In this document: piece by piece, positions 9,030 to 17,507 of the stretch | Layout: each line of letters opens with the position of its first letter | Position numbering within the stretch: position 1 is the stretch's first letter | Assembly: GCF_025770785.1 (NCBI RefSeq) | Contig: NZ_JANZLA010000011.1 | Coordinates: forward strand, 38,214 to 102,213 | Direction: 5' to 3' | Source: Cellulomonas sp. SG140 | GTDB lineage: Bacteria > Actinomycetota > Actinomycetes > Actinomycetales > Cellulomonadaceae | Length of the DNA: 64,000 nucleotides | Program-made: the position numbers and the translations under genes | Notes under the pieces: model-generated | Told to the model about the DNA's origin: nothing | Databases searched by the model: none | What the model saw: the letters and a program-made list of their open reading frames with translations, nothing else

Positions 9030-10769
9030 ATGACCCTCGCCGAGACGGGCGCCCGCACGGCGCCCACCCGCACCGGTGTGCACGTCGCGACGCACCTGGC
9101 GGCACCGGAACCGGGCTGGACCACGCACGCGGACGCCGTCGTCGTCGGCTCCGGCGTCGCCGGCCTGACCGCGGCGCTCGAGCTGCGCACACGCGTGCCG
9201 CGCGTGGTGCTGGTGACCAAGGACGTGCTCGCCTCGGGCTCCACCGTCTGGGCGCAGGGCGGCATCGCCGCGGCGCTGGCGCCGACGGACTCCCCGGAGG
9301 CGCACCTGATGGACACGCTGGTGGCCGGTGCCGGGCTGTGCGACGAGCGTGCCGTGCGGGTGCTGGTCACCGAGGGCCCCGCGCGGGTGCGCGAGCTCGC
9401 GGCGCGCGGGGCGGTGTTCGACCGGGCGCCCGACGGCAGCATCTCGCTGGGCCGCGAGGGTGGGCACCTGGCCGACCGGATCGCCCACGCCGGTGGCGAC
9501 GCGACCGGCGCCGAGGTCAGCCGGGCCCTCGTGGCGCAGATCGAGGCGGTGCGGGACGACCCGGGAATCGAGGTGCTGGAGCACGCCCTGGTCGTGGACG
9601 TGCTGACCGGCGCCCCGGTCGACGGGGGACGGCCCGGCCCGGTCGCGGGGGTCACGGTGCACGTGATCGGCGAGGGCAGCCGGGACGGTGTCGGGGCGGT
9701 GCTGGCACCGGCGGTGATCCTGGCGACGGGCGGGATCGGGCAGGTGTACCGCTCGTCCACCAACCCGGTGCAGGCCACGGGGGACGGCATCGCCGCTGCC
9801 CTGCGCGCCGGTGCCCGGCTGGGCGACGTGGAGTTCGTGCAGTTCCACCCGACGGTGCTGTGGCTCGGCTCCGGCGTGAAGGGGCAGCTGACGCTGGTGT
9901 CCGAGGCGGTGCGCGGTGAGGGCGCCCGGCTGCTGGACACCGACGGCGTGCGGTTCATGCCGCAGGTGCACCCGCTGGCCGAGCTGGCACCGCGGGACGT
10001 CGTCGCGCACGCGATCGTCCGCCGGATGGCCGCGACCGGCACCGACCACGTGTGGCTCGACGCGCGCCACCTCGGCGCCGAATTCCTGCGGCACCGGTTC
10101 CCGACGATCACCGAGCGGCTGGCCGACCACGGCGTCGACTGGACCACCGACCTGGTGCCGGTGGCCCCTGCGCAGCACTACTTCTCCGGCGGCGTGGTGA
10201 CGGACCTGGACGGGCGCACCGCCGTGCCGGGCCTGTACGCGGTGGGGGAGGCGGCGTGCACGGGTGTGCACGGGGCCAACCGGCTGGCGTCGAACTCTCT
10301 GCTCGAGGGGCTGGTGTTCGCGCACCGGGCGGCGAACCACGTGGCCGAGGCGATCTCGTCCGGCACGCTGACCGTCGTCCCGCCGGTGCCGCGCCGGGGT
10401 GAGCCCGCGCTCGTGGCGGCCGCCGCCCGCGCGCGGGTGCAGCGGGTGGCGACGGACGGGTCCGGCGTGCTGCGCGACGCCGAGGGCCTGCGCCGCGCGC
10501 TCGACCGGCTGGGTCAGGTGGGCACCGACGCGTACGTGCCGCCCGAGGACGGTCGGGCGGTGGCCGAGCCGCAGCCGGCCGAGTGGGAGACGACCAACGT
10601 GCACCAGGTGGCCACGGCGATCACCGCGGCGGCGCTGCTCCGCGAGGAGACCCGCGGGGGGCACGTGCGGACCGACTTCCCGGTGCCCGACGAGGCGTGG
10701 CGGCTGCGTCAGGAGCTCGAGCTCGACGCCGACGGCATGCTCACGGTCACCCCGGTGACCCTCCCGTGA
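9030..10769 (+). CDS. nadB: L-aspartate oxidase
   Basis: FAD enzyme that oxidises aspartate to iminoaspartate, the first step of de novo NAD synthesis. 579 residues. The FAD-binding GxGxxG motif VVVGSGVAGLTAALEL is at ~37-52, the substrate-loop motif WAQGGIAAAL at ~74-83, the succinate-dehydrogenase-like HPTVLW near 272 and HGANRLASNSLLEGLVFAHRAA at ~414-435. The C-terminal helical domain is complete. It overlaps nadC by four bases. The quinolinate synthase gene nadA, which often precedes nadB in Actinobacteria, is not in the window. Confidence 0.96.
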   Translation: MTLAETGARTAPTRTGVHVATHLAAPEPGWTTHADAVVVGSGVAGLTAALELRTRVPRVVLVTKDVLASGSTVWAQGGIAAALAPTDSPEAHLMDTLVAGAGLCDERAVRVLVTEGPARVRELAARGAVFDRAPDGSISLGREGGHLADRIAHAGGDATGAEVSRALVAQIEAVRDDPGIEVLEHALVVDVLTGAPVDGGRPGPVAGVTVHVIGEGSRDGVGAVLAPAVILATGGIGQVYRSSTNPVQATGDGIAAALRAGARLGDVEFVQFHPTVLWLGSGVKGQLTLVSEAVRGEGARLLDTDGVRFMPQVHPLAELAPRDVVAHAIVRRMAATGTDHVWLDARHLGAEFLRHRFPTITERLADHGVDWTTDLVPVAPAQHYFSGGVVTDLDGRTAVPGLYAVGEAACTGVHGANRLASNSLLEGLVFAHRAANHVAEAISSGTLTVVPPVPRRGEPALVAAAARARVQRVATDGSGVLRDAEGLRRALDRLGQVGTDAYVPPEDGRAVAEPQPAEWETTNVHQVATAITAAALLREETRGGHVRTDFPVPDEAWRLRQELELDADGMLTVTPVTLP

Positions 10770-11734
10770 CGGCGCCCGACGGACGCACCGCCGTGGCCGG
10801 TGCGCGGGGTGGTGCGGCAGGCGCGCCGCTCGGCGTCCTCCCCGGCGACCCGGGCCCGGACGGCTCGGCCGTCGAGCGCCTGGTCGCGGCCGCGCTCGAC
10901 GAGGACCTCGGCGTCGCTCCCGGCCGGGACGTCACCACGCAGGCGACGGTGCCGCCCGACGAGGTCGGCACCGCGCGGCTGATGGCCCGCGCCGACGGCG
11001 TACTGGCCGGCGTCGTCGTCGTCCCGTCCGTGCTCACCCAGGTGGCCGACCGCCTCGCCCTGCCGACCCCGACCGTGACCGTGCACCTCCCGGACGGTTC
11101 CGCGCTGCACCGCGGCGACGTGGTCGCGGAGCTGACCGGTCCCGTCCAGGTGCTCCTGGTCGCCGAGCGGACCCTGCTCAACCTCGTCTCCCGCGCCTCC
11201 GGCGTCGCGACCCACACCCGCCGCTTCGCCGACGTGCTCGCCGGGACGGGCGCCCGCGTGCTGGACACCCGCAAGACCACCCCGGGCCTGCGGGCGCTCG
11301 AGAAGTACGCCGTCCGGTGCGGCGGCGGCACCAACAAGCGCATGGGCCTGTACGACGTCGCGATGGTCAAGGACAACCACGTGGTGGCCGCCGGCGGGGT
11401 CGCCGCGGCGGTGCGCGCCGTCCGTGACCGGTTCCCCGACGTGGCGATCCAGGTCGAGGCGGACACCTTGGACCAGGCGATGGAGGCGCTGGACGCCGGC
11501 GCCGACTTCCTGCTGCTGGACAACATGCCCGTCCCGGTGCTGACCGACGTGGTCGCCGCGGTCCGCGCCCGCGAGGCCGAGACGGGCCGTGTCGAGCTCG
11601 AGGCCACCGGCAACCTCACCCTCGACACGGCGGCCGCGGTGGCCCGCACCGGGGTCGACTACCTGTCCGTCGGCGCCCTCACCCACTCGTCCCCGATCCT
11701 CGACCTGGCCCTCGACCTCGACGCCCTCGCCTGA
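10766..11734 (+). CDS. nadC: Nicotinate-nucleotide pyrophosphorylase (carboxylating)
   Basis: Quinolinate phosphoribosyltransferase, converting quinolinate and PRPP to nicotinate mononucleotide. GTG 10766 overlaps the nadB stop and gives a 322-residue protein. Family motifs are present: EDLGVAPGRDVTTQATV (~45-62), TLLNLVSRASGVATHTRRF (~133-152), VLDTRKTTPGLRALEKYAVRCGGGTNKRMGLYDVAMVKDNHV (11259-11384, basic substrate-binding residues) and LLLDNMP near 252. The first ~30 residues are a variable Gly/Ala-rich leader. It ends the cofactor operon; the next gene begins 132 bases on. Type III pantothenate kinase (coaX), often nearby, is absent. Confidence 0.96.
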   Translation: MTAPDGRTAVAGARGGAAGAPLGVLPGDPGPDGSAVERLVAAALDEDLGVAPGRDVTTQATVPPDEVGTARLMARADGVLAGVVVVPSVLTQVADRLALPTPTVTVHLPDGSALHRGDVVAELTGPVQVLLVAERTLLNLVSRASGVATHTRRFADVLAGTGARVLDTRKTTPGLRALEKYAVRCGGGTNKRMGLYDVAMVKDNHVVAAGGVAAAVRAVRDRFPDVAIQVEADTLDQAMEALDAGADFLLLDNMPVPVLTDVVAAVRAREAETGRVELEATGNLTLDTAAAVARTGVDYLSVGALTHSSPILDLALDLDALA

Positions 11735-11866
11735 CCGCACCGGAGGGATCGTCCAGCGCGGGCGCTCCGCGGAGCGGCCTGTCACGGACGGCTCGGCGGC
11801 GCGGACGATGACGGTCCACCCGCCGAACCCCCTCCGCGACGCGATGGCGGGTGCCACCATCGGCCC

Positions 11867-12142
11867 ATGCCGACCGACGTCGCCCGCCCCATCTCCGCCG
11901 CGGAGCTGCGCTCCACGACCCTCCCGCTGGTCCGGTGGCGGCAGGGCTACGCCCTCGACCAGGTCGACGCCGCGATCGACCGGTGCGTCCGGGCGATCGA
12001 CGCGCGCGCCCACGGCCTGCGCCCCGAGCTGACGGCCGACGACGTGACCGCCCTCCGCTTCGCCGCGACGAAGCTCCGTGAGGGCTACGACCAGGACGCG
12101 GTCGACGACCTGCTCGACCGCGTGGTCGCCGCACTGCGGTGA
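11867..12142 (+). CDS. Small DivIVA-domain protein with two tandem DivI1A-type motifs
   Basis: 91-residue protein. Residues ~12-44 (LRSTTLPLVRWRQGYALDQV, then DAAIDRCV) and ~62-91 (LRFAATKLREGYDQDAV, then DDLLDRVV) both resemble the short DivI1A motif found at the N-terminus of DivIVA/Wag31 proteins. The long coiled coil of true DivIVA is missing, so polar-growth scaffolding of the normal kind is unlikely. ATG 11867 is preceded by CACCAT six bases upstream, a possible -10 for a leaderless start. The TGA overlaps the next gene's GTG, so the two are likely made together. The exact role is unknown. Confidence 0.75.
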   Translation: MPTDVARPISAAELRSTTLPLVRWRQGYALDQVDAAIDRCVRAIDARAHGLRPELTADDVTALRFAATKLREGYDQDAVDDLLDRVVAALR

Positions 12143-12504
12143 CTGGGAAAGGCGACCCTTTCGCCTTCCACGGTGCCGTGGGGGAGGTGTGGCACGACCA
12201 CGTGCTGGTGGGCCACGTGCGGATCGCGGTGCAGGACTGGACCACGACGCCGAGCGGCGGGGTAGTGGTCGAGCCTCGGTGGGAGCCGCGCGTCGAGTTC
12301 CTCCTCGCCTGGGCGAACCCGGCGCAGCACGCCGTGCCGTACGACGACGGGATCGACCGGGACATCCCGGCGGCGTTGGCCGAGCTGCGCTCGGGTGGCT
12401 TCACCTTGCGGGCCGTGCGCCACGAGGTTCTCTGGCTCGAGGGTGCGGAGAAGCGTGACGTCCTGGAAGAGGTCTTCGGTCTTCCGGGAGACGACCAGAG
12501 CTGA
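12139..12504 (+). CDS. Hypothetical protein, coupled to the small DivIVA-domain gene
   Basis: 121-residue protein I do not recognise. It is soluble, acidic and rich in Trp/Val, with alternating hydrophobic patterns (VWHDHVLVGHVRIAVQDW; RVEFLLAWANPAQH) suggesting a mostly beta N-terminal half, then a helical C-terminal part (IPAALAELRSGGFTLRAVRHEVLWLEG). No signal peptide or membrane segment is seen. The GTG start overlaps the preceding stop by four bases, and codon use matches neighbours, which supports expression. The 33-base gap to the convergent GH43 gene contains no clear terminator. The chance that this is a real gene is high; the function is open. Confidence 0.65.
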   Translation: MTGKGDPFAFHGAVGEVWHDHVLVGHVRIAVQDWTTTPSGGVVVEPRWEPRVEFLLAWANPAQHAVPYDDGIDRDIPAALAELRSGGFTLRAVRHEVLWLEGAEKRDVLEEVFGLPGDDQS

Positions 12505-12537
12505 CGAACAGGGCCGCCGGGGTTGCTCGGAGGCCGC

Positions 12538-14106
12538 TCAGGCCCTGAGCGGGTCGTAGGTGACGTGCCGGACGTGGGCGACCGTGCTGGTCGGGCGGCC
12601 GTTGCTGGTGGCGTAGACGCCGATCCACAAGCCGAGGAACCCGCCCGTGGCGACGCTGTCCAGCGTGCGGGCGTCGGCTGTGGCGACGTGGACCAGCACC
12701 TCGTCGTCAGTGCTCACCAGCAGCCGGTACTCCGGCCCGCGCGCCTCCACCGTGAGCGTCACGGCACCGGTGCCGGCGACGGGCGCCGAGCCCAGCGTCG
12801 TGTCGACCCCGCCCTGGCGGTGCACGGCCACGGCGCTGCGGCCGCCCGTGGAGCCGGTGACGAAGAACCGGACGTGGTCCGCCTCCGACTGCCGGATCGC
12901 CACACCCACCTCCTCGCCGAGCACGGCGGGGGCGTCGAGCACCGCACGGACGTCCACGTCCACGTGCTGCTGACGCAGGCCGAGGAAGGCCGGGGTGAAG
13001 GGGTCGGCCAGAGTCGTCGGCCGCATCGTCAGGTCCCAGCCGTCCTCGTCCGGCACGGCGAAGTCCGCCGCCGGGCGACGTAGCGACGTCCAGCGCAGGT
13101 CGTCGGGACGCACCACGCCCGAGGTCCCACCCTGCGAGGAGCCCAGCGGCCCACCGAGCGCGAACGGCACCTCGACCTCGTCGGGCACCCGACCCAGCCC
13201 CGGTGCGAAGACGGGCCAGCCGTCCTCCCACGTCACCGGCACCAGGAACGTCTCGCGGCCCAGCGGGTAGTGGTAGCCGCCGTAGGTCCGCATGCCGAGC
13301 AGCACGGCCCACCAGGTACCGTCGGCGGCCTGGACCAGGTCCGAGTGACCGACGCCGACCACCGGGAAGTCGCGGCCGAGGTGGCGGTGCGTCAGCACCG
13401 GGTTGCCCTTGTTGCCGACGTACGGCCCGGTGACGGCGTCGGCGCGCGCGACGGACACCGCGTGGTGGAACTCGGTCCCGGCCTCCGCGGCGAGCAGGTA
13501 GTACGTTCCGTCGACCTTGTAGAGGTGCGGCCCCTCGGCCCAGACGACGTCCTTGAGGGCGCCGTTCCACACCACCGTCTCCGGCCCCACGAGGCGCTTC
13601 GACTCAGGGTCGAGCTCACGGACCCAGACCTCCGTCTGGTCGTGCCACTGCGGCTCGCGCGCCAGCCGGGTGCCGTGCAGCCACACGCGGCCGTCGTCGT
13701 CGAAGAAGATCGACGGGTCGATGCCGTCGGCGTCCAGCCACACCGGGTCGGACCACGGCCCGGCCGGGTCGGTGGCGGTCATCAGGAAGTTGCCGCCGCG
13801 GGTGGCGTCCTTCTGGTCCACGAGCGTGCAGACGAGCCAGAACACGCCGTCGTGATGGCGCAGAGTCGGTGCGTACAGCCCGCCGGACGACGCGATGCCG
13901 TCGTAGTCCAGCTGCCCCGGACGGTCGACGACGTGGCCGACCTGCTCCCACGACACCAGGTCGCGGCTGTGGAACACGGGCAGCCCGGGCCAGTACTCGA
14001 ACGTGGACGTGGCCAGGTAGTAGTCGTCACCGACCCGGCAGATGCTCGGGTCCGGGTGGCAGCCCGGCAGCAGCGGGTTGTGCACCGTGCCCGTGCGGGC
14101 GCTCAC
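12538..14106 (-). CDS. Glycoside hydrolase family 43 (beta-xylosidase / alpha-L-arabinofuranosidase type)
   Basis: 522-residue intracellular enzyme (no signal peptide) expected to cut xylose or arabinose units from xylo-oligosaccharides. The N-terminal five-bladed propeller shows the catalytic-base region NPLLPGCHPDPSICRVGDDYY (14029-14091), the pKa-modulating Asp in DGIDPSIFFDDDG, and the general-acid Glu in VVWAEGPHLYKVDGTYYL. A C-terminal beta-sandwich (~330-520) is typical of the beta-xylosidase subgroup. The GTG at 14106 overlaps the GH3 stop by four bases, making this the last gene of the operon. Xylosidase versus arabinofuranosidase activity cannot be settled from sequence. Confidence 0.9.
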   Translation of the reverse strand: MSARTGTVHNPLLPGCHPDPSICRVGDDYYLATSTFEYWPGLPVFHSRDLVSWEQVGHVVDRPGQLDYDGIASSGGLYAPTLRHHDGVFWLVCTLVDQKDATRGGNFLMTATDPAGPWSDPVWLDADGIDPSIFFDDDGRVWLHGTRLAREPQWHDQTEVWVRELDPESKRLVGPETVVWNGALKDVVWAEGPHLYKVDGTYYLLAAEAGTEFHHAVSVARADAVTGPYVGNKGNPVLTHRHLGRDFPVVGVGHSDLVQAADGTWWAVLLGMRTYGGYHYPLGRETFLVPVTWEDGWPVFAPGLGRVPDEVEVPFALGGPLGSSQGGTSGVVRPDDLRWTSLRRPAADFAVPDEDGWDLTMRPTTLADPFTPAFLGLRQQHVDVDVRAVLDAPAVLGEEVGVAIRQSEADHVRFFVTGSTGGRSAVAVHRQGGVDTTLGSAPVAGTGAVTLTVEARGPEYRLLVSTDDEVLVHVATADARTLDSVATGGFLGLWIGVYATSNGRPTSTVAHVRHVTYDPLRA

Positions 14107-16541
14107 GCGCCGGCCAGCTTGACCTCGACCCAGCGAGAGTCCTCCCCGCTCACGCGGTGCACGTCGCCCGTCACCGCCACGACGGCGCGGCCGGTGGCGG
14201 AACCCGCCAGGGTGCGGTGTGCGACTGCCTTCTCGTTGGCGATCACGCCGCCGGTCGCCTCGTCGGTCCGCGCACCGGCACCGGAGGCGGCGGCGTGGGC
14301 GCCGACCCACACCTCGACGTCGCCGGGCTCGACGACGCGCACCAGCCGCCGGTCGGAGAACGCGAACCGCGTGGTCGGCACCAGGAAGGTGACGCGGACG
14401 GCCTCGCCCGGGTCCAGCTCGACGCGGGTGTACCCGAGCAGCTGCACCACGGGGCGGGTGATCGTCGCCTGCACGTCGTGACCGAACAGCTGCACCACGT
14501 GGCTGCCCGCCACCGTGCCGGTGTTGCGCACCGTGACGGCGGCGGTGAACGTGCCGCCCGCCTCGACGGCCGGGTCCACGACGAGGTCGTCGTACGCGAA
14601 GTCCGTGTAGGACAGCCCGAAGCCGAACGGCCGCAGCGGCGTCGAGTCGGCGGACGTGACGTCGGACGGGCCGCCGAGCACCGGGTGCAGGTAGGAGTAC
14701 GGCTGCGCACCGGTGGACCGGGGGAGCGAGACGGGCAGCCGTCCCGACGGGTTGACCAGGCCGGTCACCACGTCGGCGATCGCCAGGCCGCCGCCCTCAC
14801 CGGGGAAGAACGCCTGCAGCACCGCGGCTGGCACGGCGCCGGCGTCCGGGCCGCCGTCGAACGCCCAGTCCACCGCGTACGGCCGGCCGGTCAGCATCAC
14901 CAGGACGACGGGCGTGCCCGTGGTGACCAGCGCCTCGACCAGCTGCCGCTGCACGCCCGGCAGCTCCAGGGACTCGGCGTCGTTGCCCTCGCCGACCGTC
15001 CCGCGCCCGAAGAGCCCGGCCTGGTCGCCGACGACGACGACCGCCACGTCCGACCCGGCCACGGCCTCGACCGCCGGCGCGAAGCCGGACGTGTCGTCCC
15101 CCTCGGGGTCGCAGCCGCGGGCGTACACCAGCTCGGAGCCCGCCAGGCCGGCCCGCGAGAACGCCGACCCGAGCCCCTCGAGCACCGTCGGGATCGAGAA
15201 CCCCAGCGGCAGCTCCGGGTGGTGCGCCAGCACGTGGTTGGCGAAGGAGTAGCAGCCCATCAGCGCCTCGGACCGGTGCGCGTTGGGGCCGACGACGGCC
15301 ACCCGCCTCGGCGTCGTGGTCCACCGGTTCAGCGGCAGCACGCCGTCGTTGGCCAGCAGCACCACCGACTCCTCGGCGAGCCGGCGGGCCAGCGCCTGGT
15401 GCCGGGGGGAGTCGAGGTCGATGTCCGTCGGCGGCTCGTCCTCGAACGTGTCCTCGTCGAGCAGCCCCAGCTGCTCCTTCTGGCGCAGCGCCCGCAGCAC
15501 CGCCCGGTCCACCCAGGCCTCGTCGAGCTGCCCGGACCGCACGCGCTCCGCCAGCGGCGCCAGGTAGGCGTCGCCGGTCGGCAGCTCGATGTCGATGCCC
15601 GCCTGCAGCGCCAGCGCCGCGGCCTCGCCGCGGTCCGCCGCCACCTTGTGCATCACCTCGAGGAACGCGACCGCGAAGTAGTCGGCGACGACGACGCCGT
15701 CGAACCCCCACTCGTCCCGCAGCAGCGTGGTCAGCAGGTCGGCGTTGGCCGCCATCGGCACGCCGTCCACGTCGGTGTAGGAGTTCATCACCGACCGCAC
15801 GCCGCCGTCGCGCACCGCCATCTCGAACGGCGGCAGGAACACGTCCGCCAGCTCGCGGGGCCCGGCGCTGACCGGGGCGTGGTTGCGGCCGGCCTTCGAC
15901 GCCGAGTAGCCGACGAAGTGCTTGAGCGTCGCGTGCACGCCGGCGTCCTGCAGGCCCCGGACGTACGACGTGCCGACGGTGCCGACCAGGTACGGGTCCT
16001 CGCCGATGCACTCGTCGACCCGCCCCCAGCGCGGGTCGCGGATCACGTCGAGGACCGGTGCCAGCCCCTGGTGGATGCCCAGTTGGTGCATCGAGTCGCC
16101 GATCGCCCGGCCCGCCTCCTGCACCAGCTCGGGGTCGAACGACGCCCCCCAGGCCAGCGGCGTCGGGTACGTCGCCGCCTGCCAGGCGGCCAGCCCGGTG
16201 AGGCACTCCTCGTGCACCAGCGCCGGGATGCCGAGCCGCGTCTCGCGCTTGAGCCGGCGCTGCTCGGCCCACAGCCAGGCGGCACGCTCGGCGGGGTCCA
16301 CCGGCCGGGTGCCGTACACCCGGGTGTAGTGGCCCAGCCCGTGCTCCGTGATCTCGCCCAGCCGGCCGGAGTCCTTCTGGCCCGAGGCCATCTCCGACTG
16401 CATCGGCGCCACGGTGCCGTTCTGGTCCAGCCAGTAGCCCACCAGCTGGGCCAGCTTCTCCTCGAGCGTCATGCGGGCGTGCAGGGCGCGGACGCGCTGC
16501 GAGACCTCCGGCACGGCGGGGACGTCCTCGGACACGGGCAC
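14103..16541 (-). CDS. Glycoside hydrolase family 3 (beta-xylosidase / beta-glucosidase)
   Basis: 812-residue cytoplasmic enzyme without signal peptide. The GH3 N-terminal barrel holds KHFVGYSASKAGRNHAPVSAG and VMNSYTDVDGVPMAANADLL, followed by GFDGVVVADYFAV, where the Asp of VVADY is the expected nucleophile. The alpha/beta sandwich domain (~370-590) and a fibronectin-III-like C-terminal domain (~650-720, GFGLSYTDFAYDDL) are complete. The GTG start at 16541 is taken; GAGAAG upstream is a modest ribosome site. Located downstream of the sugar ABC genes behind a hairpin, and coupled to GH43, it should release xylose from imported oligosaccharides. Substrate is inferred from context. Confidence 0.9.
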   Translation of the reverse strand: MPVSEDVPAVPEVSQRVRALHARMTLEEKLAQLVGYWLDQNGTVAPMQSEMASGQKDSGRLGEITEHGLGHYTRVYGTRPVDPAERAAWLWAEQRRLKRETRLGIPALVHEECLTGLAAWQAATYPTPLAWGASFDPELVQEAGRAIGDSMHQLGIHQGLAPVLDVIRDPRWGRVDECIGEDPYLVGTVGTSYVRGLQDAGVHATLKHFVGYSASKAGRNHAPVSAGPRELADVFLPPFEMAVRDGGVRSVMNSYTDVDGVPMAANADLLTTLLRDEWGFDGVVVADYFAVAFLEVMHKVAADRGEAAALALQAGIDIELPTGDAYLAPLAERVRSGQLDEAWVDRAVLRALRQKEQLGLLDEDTFEDEPPTDIDLDSPRHQALARRLAEESVVLLANDGVLPLNRWTTTPRRVAVVGPNAHRSEALMGCYSFANHVLAHHPELPLGFSIPTVLEGLGSAFSRAGLAGSELVYARGCDPEGDDTSGFAPAVEAVAGSDVAVVVVGDQAGLFGRGTVGEGNDAESLELPGVQRQLVEALVTTGTPVVLVMLTGRPYAVDWAFDGGPDAGAVPAAVLQAFFPGEGGGLAIADVVTGLVNPSGRLPVSLPRSTGAQPYSYLHPVLGGPSDVTSADSTPLRPFGFGLSYTDFAYDDLVVDPAVEAGGTFTAAVTVRNTGTVAGSHVVQLFGHDVQATITRPVVQLLGYTRVELDPGEAVRVTFLVPTTRFAFSDRRLVRVVEPGDVEVWVGAHAAASGAGARTDEATGGVIANEKAVAHRTLAGSATGRAVVAVTGDVHRVSGEDSRWVEVKLAGA

Positions 16542-16572
16542 TACTTCTCTCTGGTCAGCGGAGGTGAAGGCA

Positions 16573-16616
16573 GGGCGGCCGCGCCGCGCGGCCCATGAGC
16601 CGGGGCGCGGCCGCCC
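16573..16616 (-). terminator. GC-rich hairpin between the permease and GH3 genes
   Basis: A 13-base perfect inverted repeat (16573-16585 and 16604-16616) with an 18-base loop lies in the 87-base gap. There is no T-run. It could reduce read-through or protect the transporter mRNA 3' end, giving more transporter than glycosidase. Confidence 0.5.
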
Positions 16617-16628
16617 GACGGGGTGGGG

Positions 16629-17507
16629 TCAGCCCTTGACGGCGCCGGTCAGGCCGCCGACGATGCGGCGCTCGAACAGCGAGAAGAAGATCAGGGCCGG
16701 GATCATCGACAGGGACGTGAACGCCAGCACGCGGGCGGTGTCCACCGCGTACTGCGAGGCGAACGCCTGCACCCCGAGGGGCAGCGTGTACGACGTCTCG
16801 TTGTTCATCAGGAACAGCGGGAGCATGTAGCTGTTCCAGGACGCGATGAACGCGAGGATGCCGGTGGTCACCACACCCGGCACGGACAGCGGGACGACCA
16901 TCCGGAAGAAGAACCCGAGCCGGCTGGCGCCGTCGATGGACGCCGCCTCCTCGATCTCCTTGGGGATGGCCCGCAGGAACGGCACCAGGATGATCACCGT
17001 GGTCGGCAGGGCGAACGCGATCTGCGGCAGGATGATGCCGGCCAGCGTGTTCATCAGGCCGAGGCTCTTGATCATGATGTACAGCGGCGTGATCGCCACG
17101 GTCATCGGGAACATCAGGCCGGCGGCGAACAGCGAGTACATCGCGCCGCGGCCCTTGAACTGGTACCGGGCGATCACGTAGCTGGCCATCACGCCGAGCA
17201 CCACGACGCCGAGCGTGGTGAACACCGCGGTGATCACCGAGTTGCTGACCTGCCGCCAGAAGATGCTGCTGCGCAGCACCTCGAGGTAGTTGTTCACCTG
17301 CCAGTGCGTCGGCCAGCCGGACGGGTCGGTGGTGATCTGCGCGTTGGTGCGGAAGCCGCCGATGATGATGTAGATGACCGGCCCGATGCAGATCGCCACG
17401 AAGACGAACGCGATGAAGTACGTGAGCGGGCTGCCCCAGCCGACGCTGTCGGCCTTGCGGGTCCGTGCGATCCGGCCCGGCGCCTGAAGGGTCGTCGTCG
17501 CCATCAC
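16629..17507 (-). CDS. Carbohydrate ABC transporter permease (MalG type)
   Basis: 292-residue inner-membrane permease with six hydrophobic segments and the EAA-type cytoplasmic loop (EIEEAASIDGASRLGFFFRMVVPLSVPGV, about 16868-16955) that contacts the ATPase. It forms the translocation pore together with the adjacent permease, fed by the binding lipoprotein. GTG 17507 gives a GTGA overlap with the upstream gene; ATG 17504 is an alternative. No ATPase gene is in this operon, so a shared MsiK/UgpC-type ATPase is needed. Likely substrate is xylo-oligosaccharide, judging from the surrounding glycosidases. Confidence 0.92.
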   Translation of the reverse strand: MMATTTLQAPGRIARTRKADSVGWGSPLTYFIAFVFVAICIGPVIYIIIGGFRTNAQITTDPSGWPTHWQVNNYLEVLRSSIFWRQVSNSVITAVFTTLGVVVLGVMASYVIARYQFKGRGAMYSLFAAGLMFPMTVAITPLYIMIKSLGLMNTLAGIILPQIAFALPTTVIILVPFLRAIPKEIEEAASIDGASRLGFFFRMVVPLSVPGVVTTGILAFIASWNSYMLPLFLMNNETSYTLPLGVQAFASQYAVDTARVLAFTSLSMIPALIFFSLFERRIVGGLTGAVKG

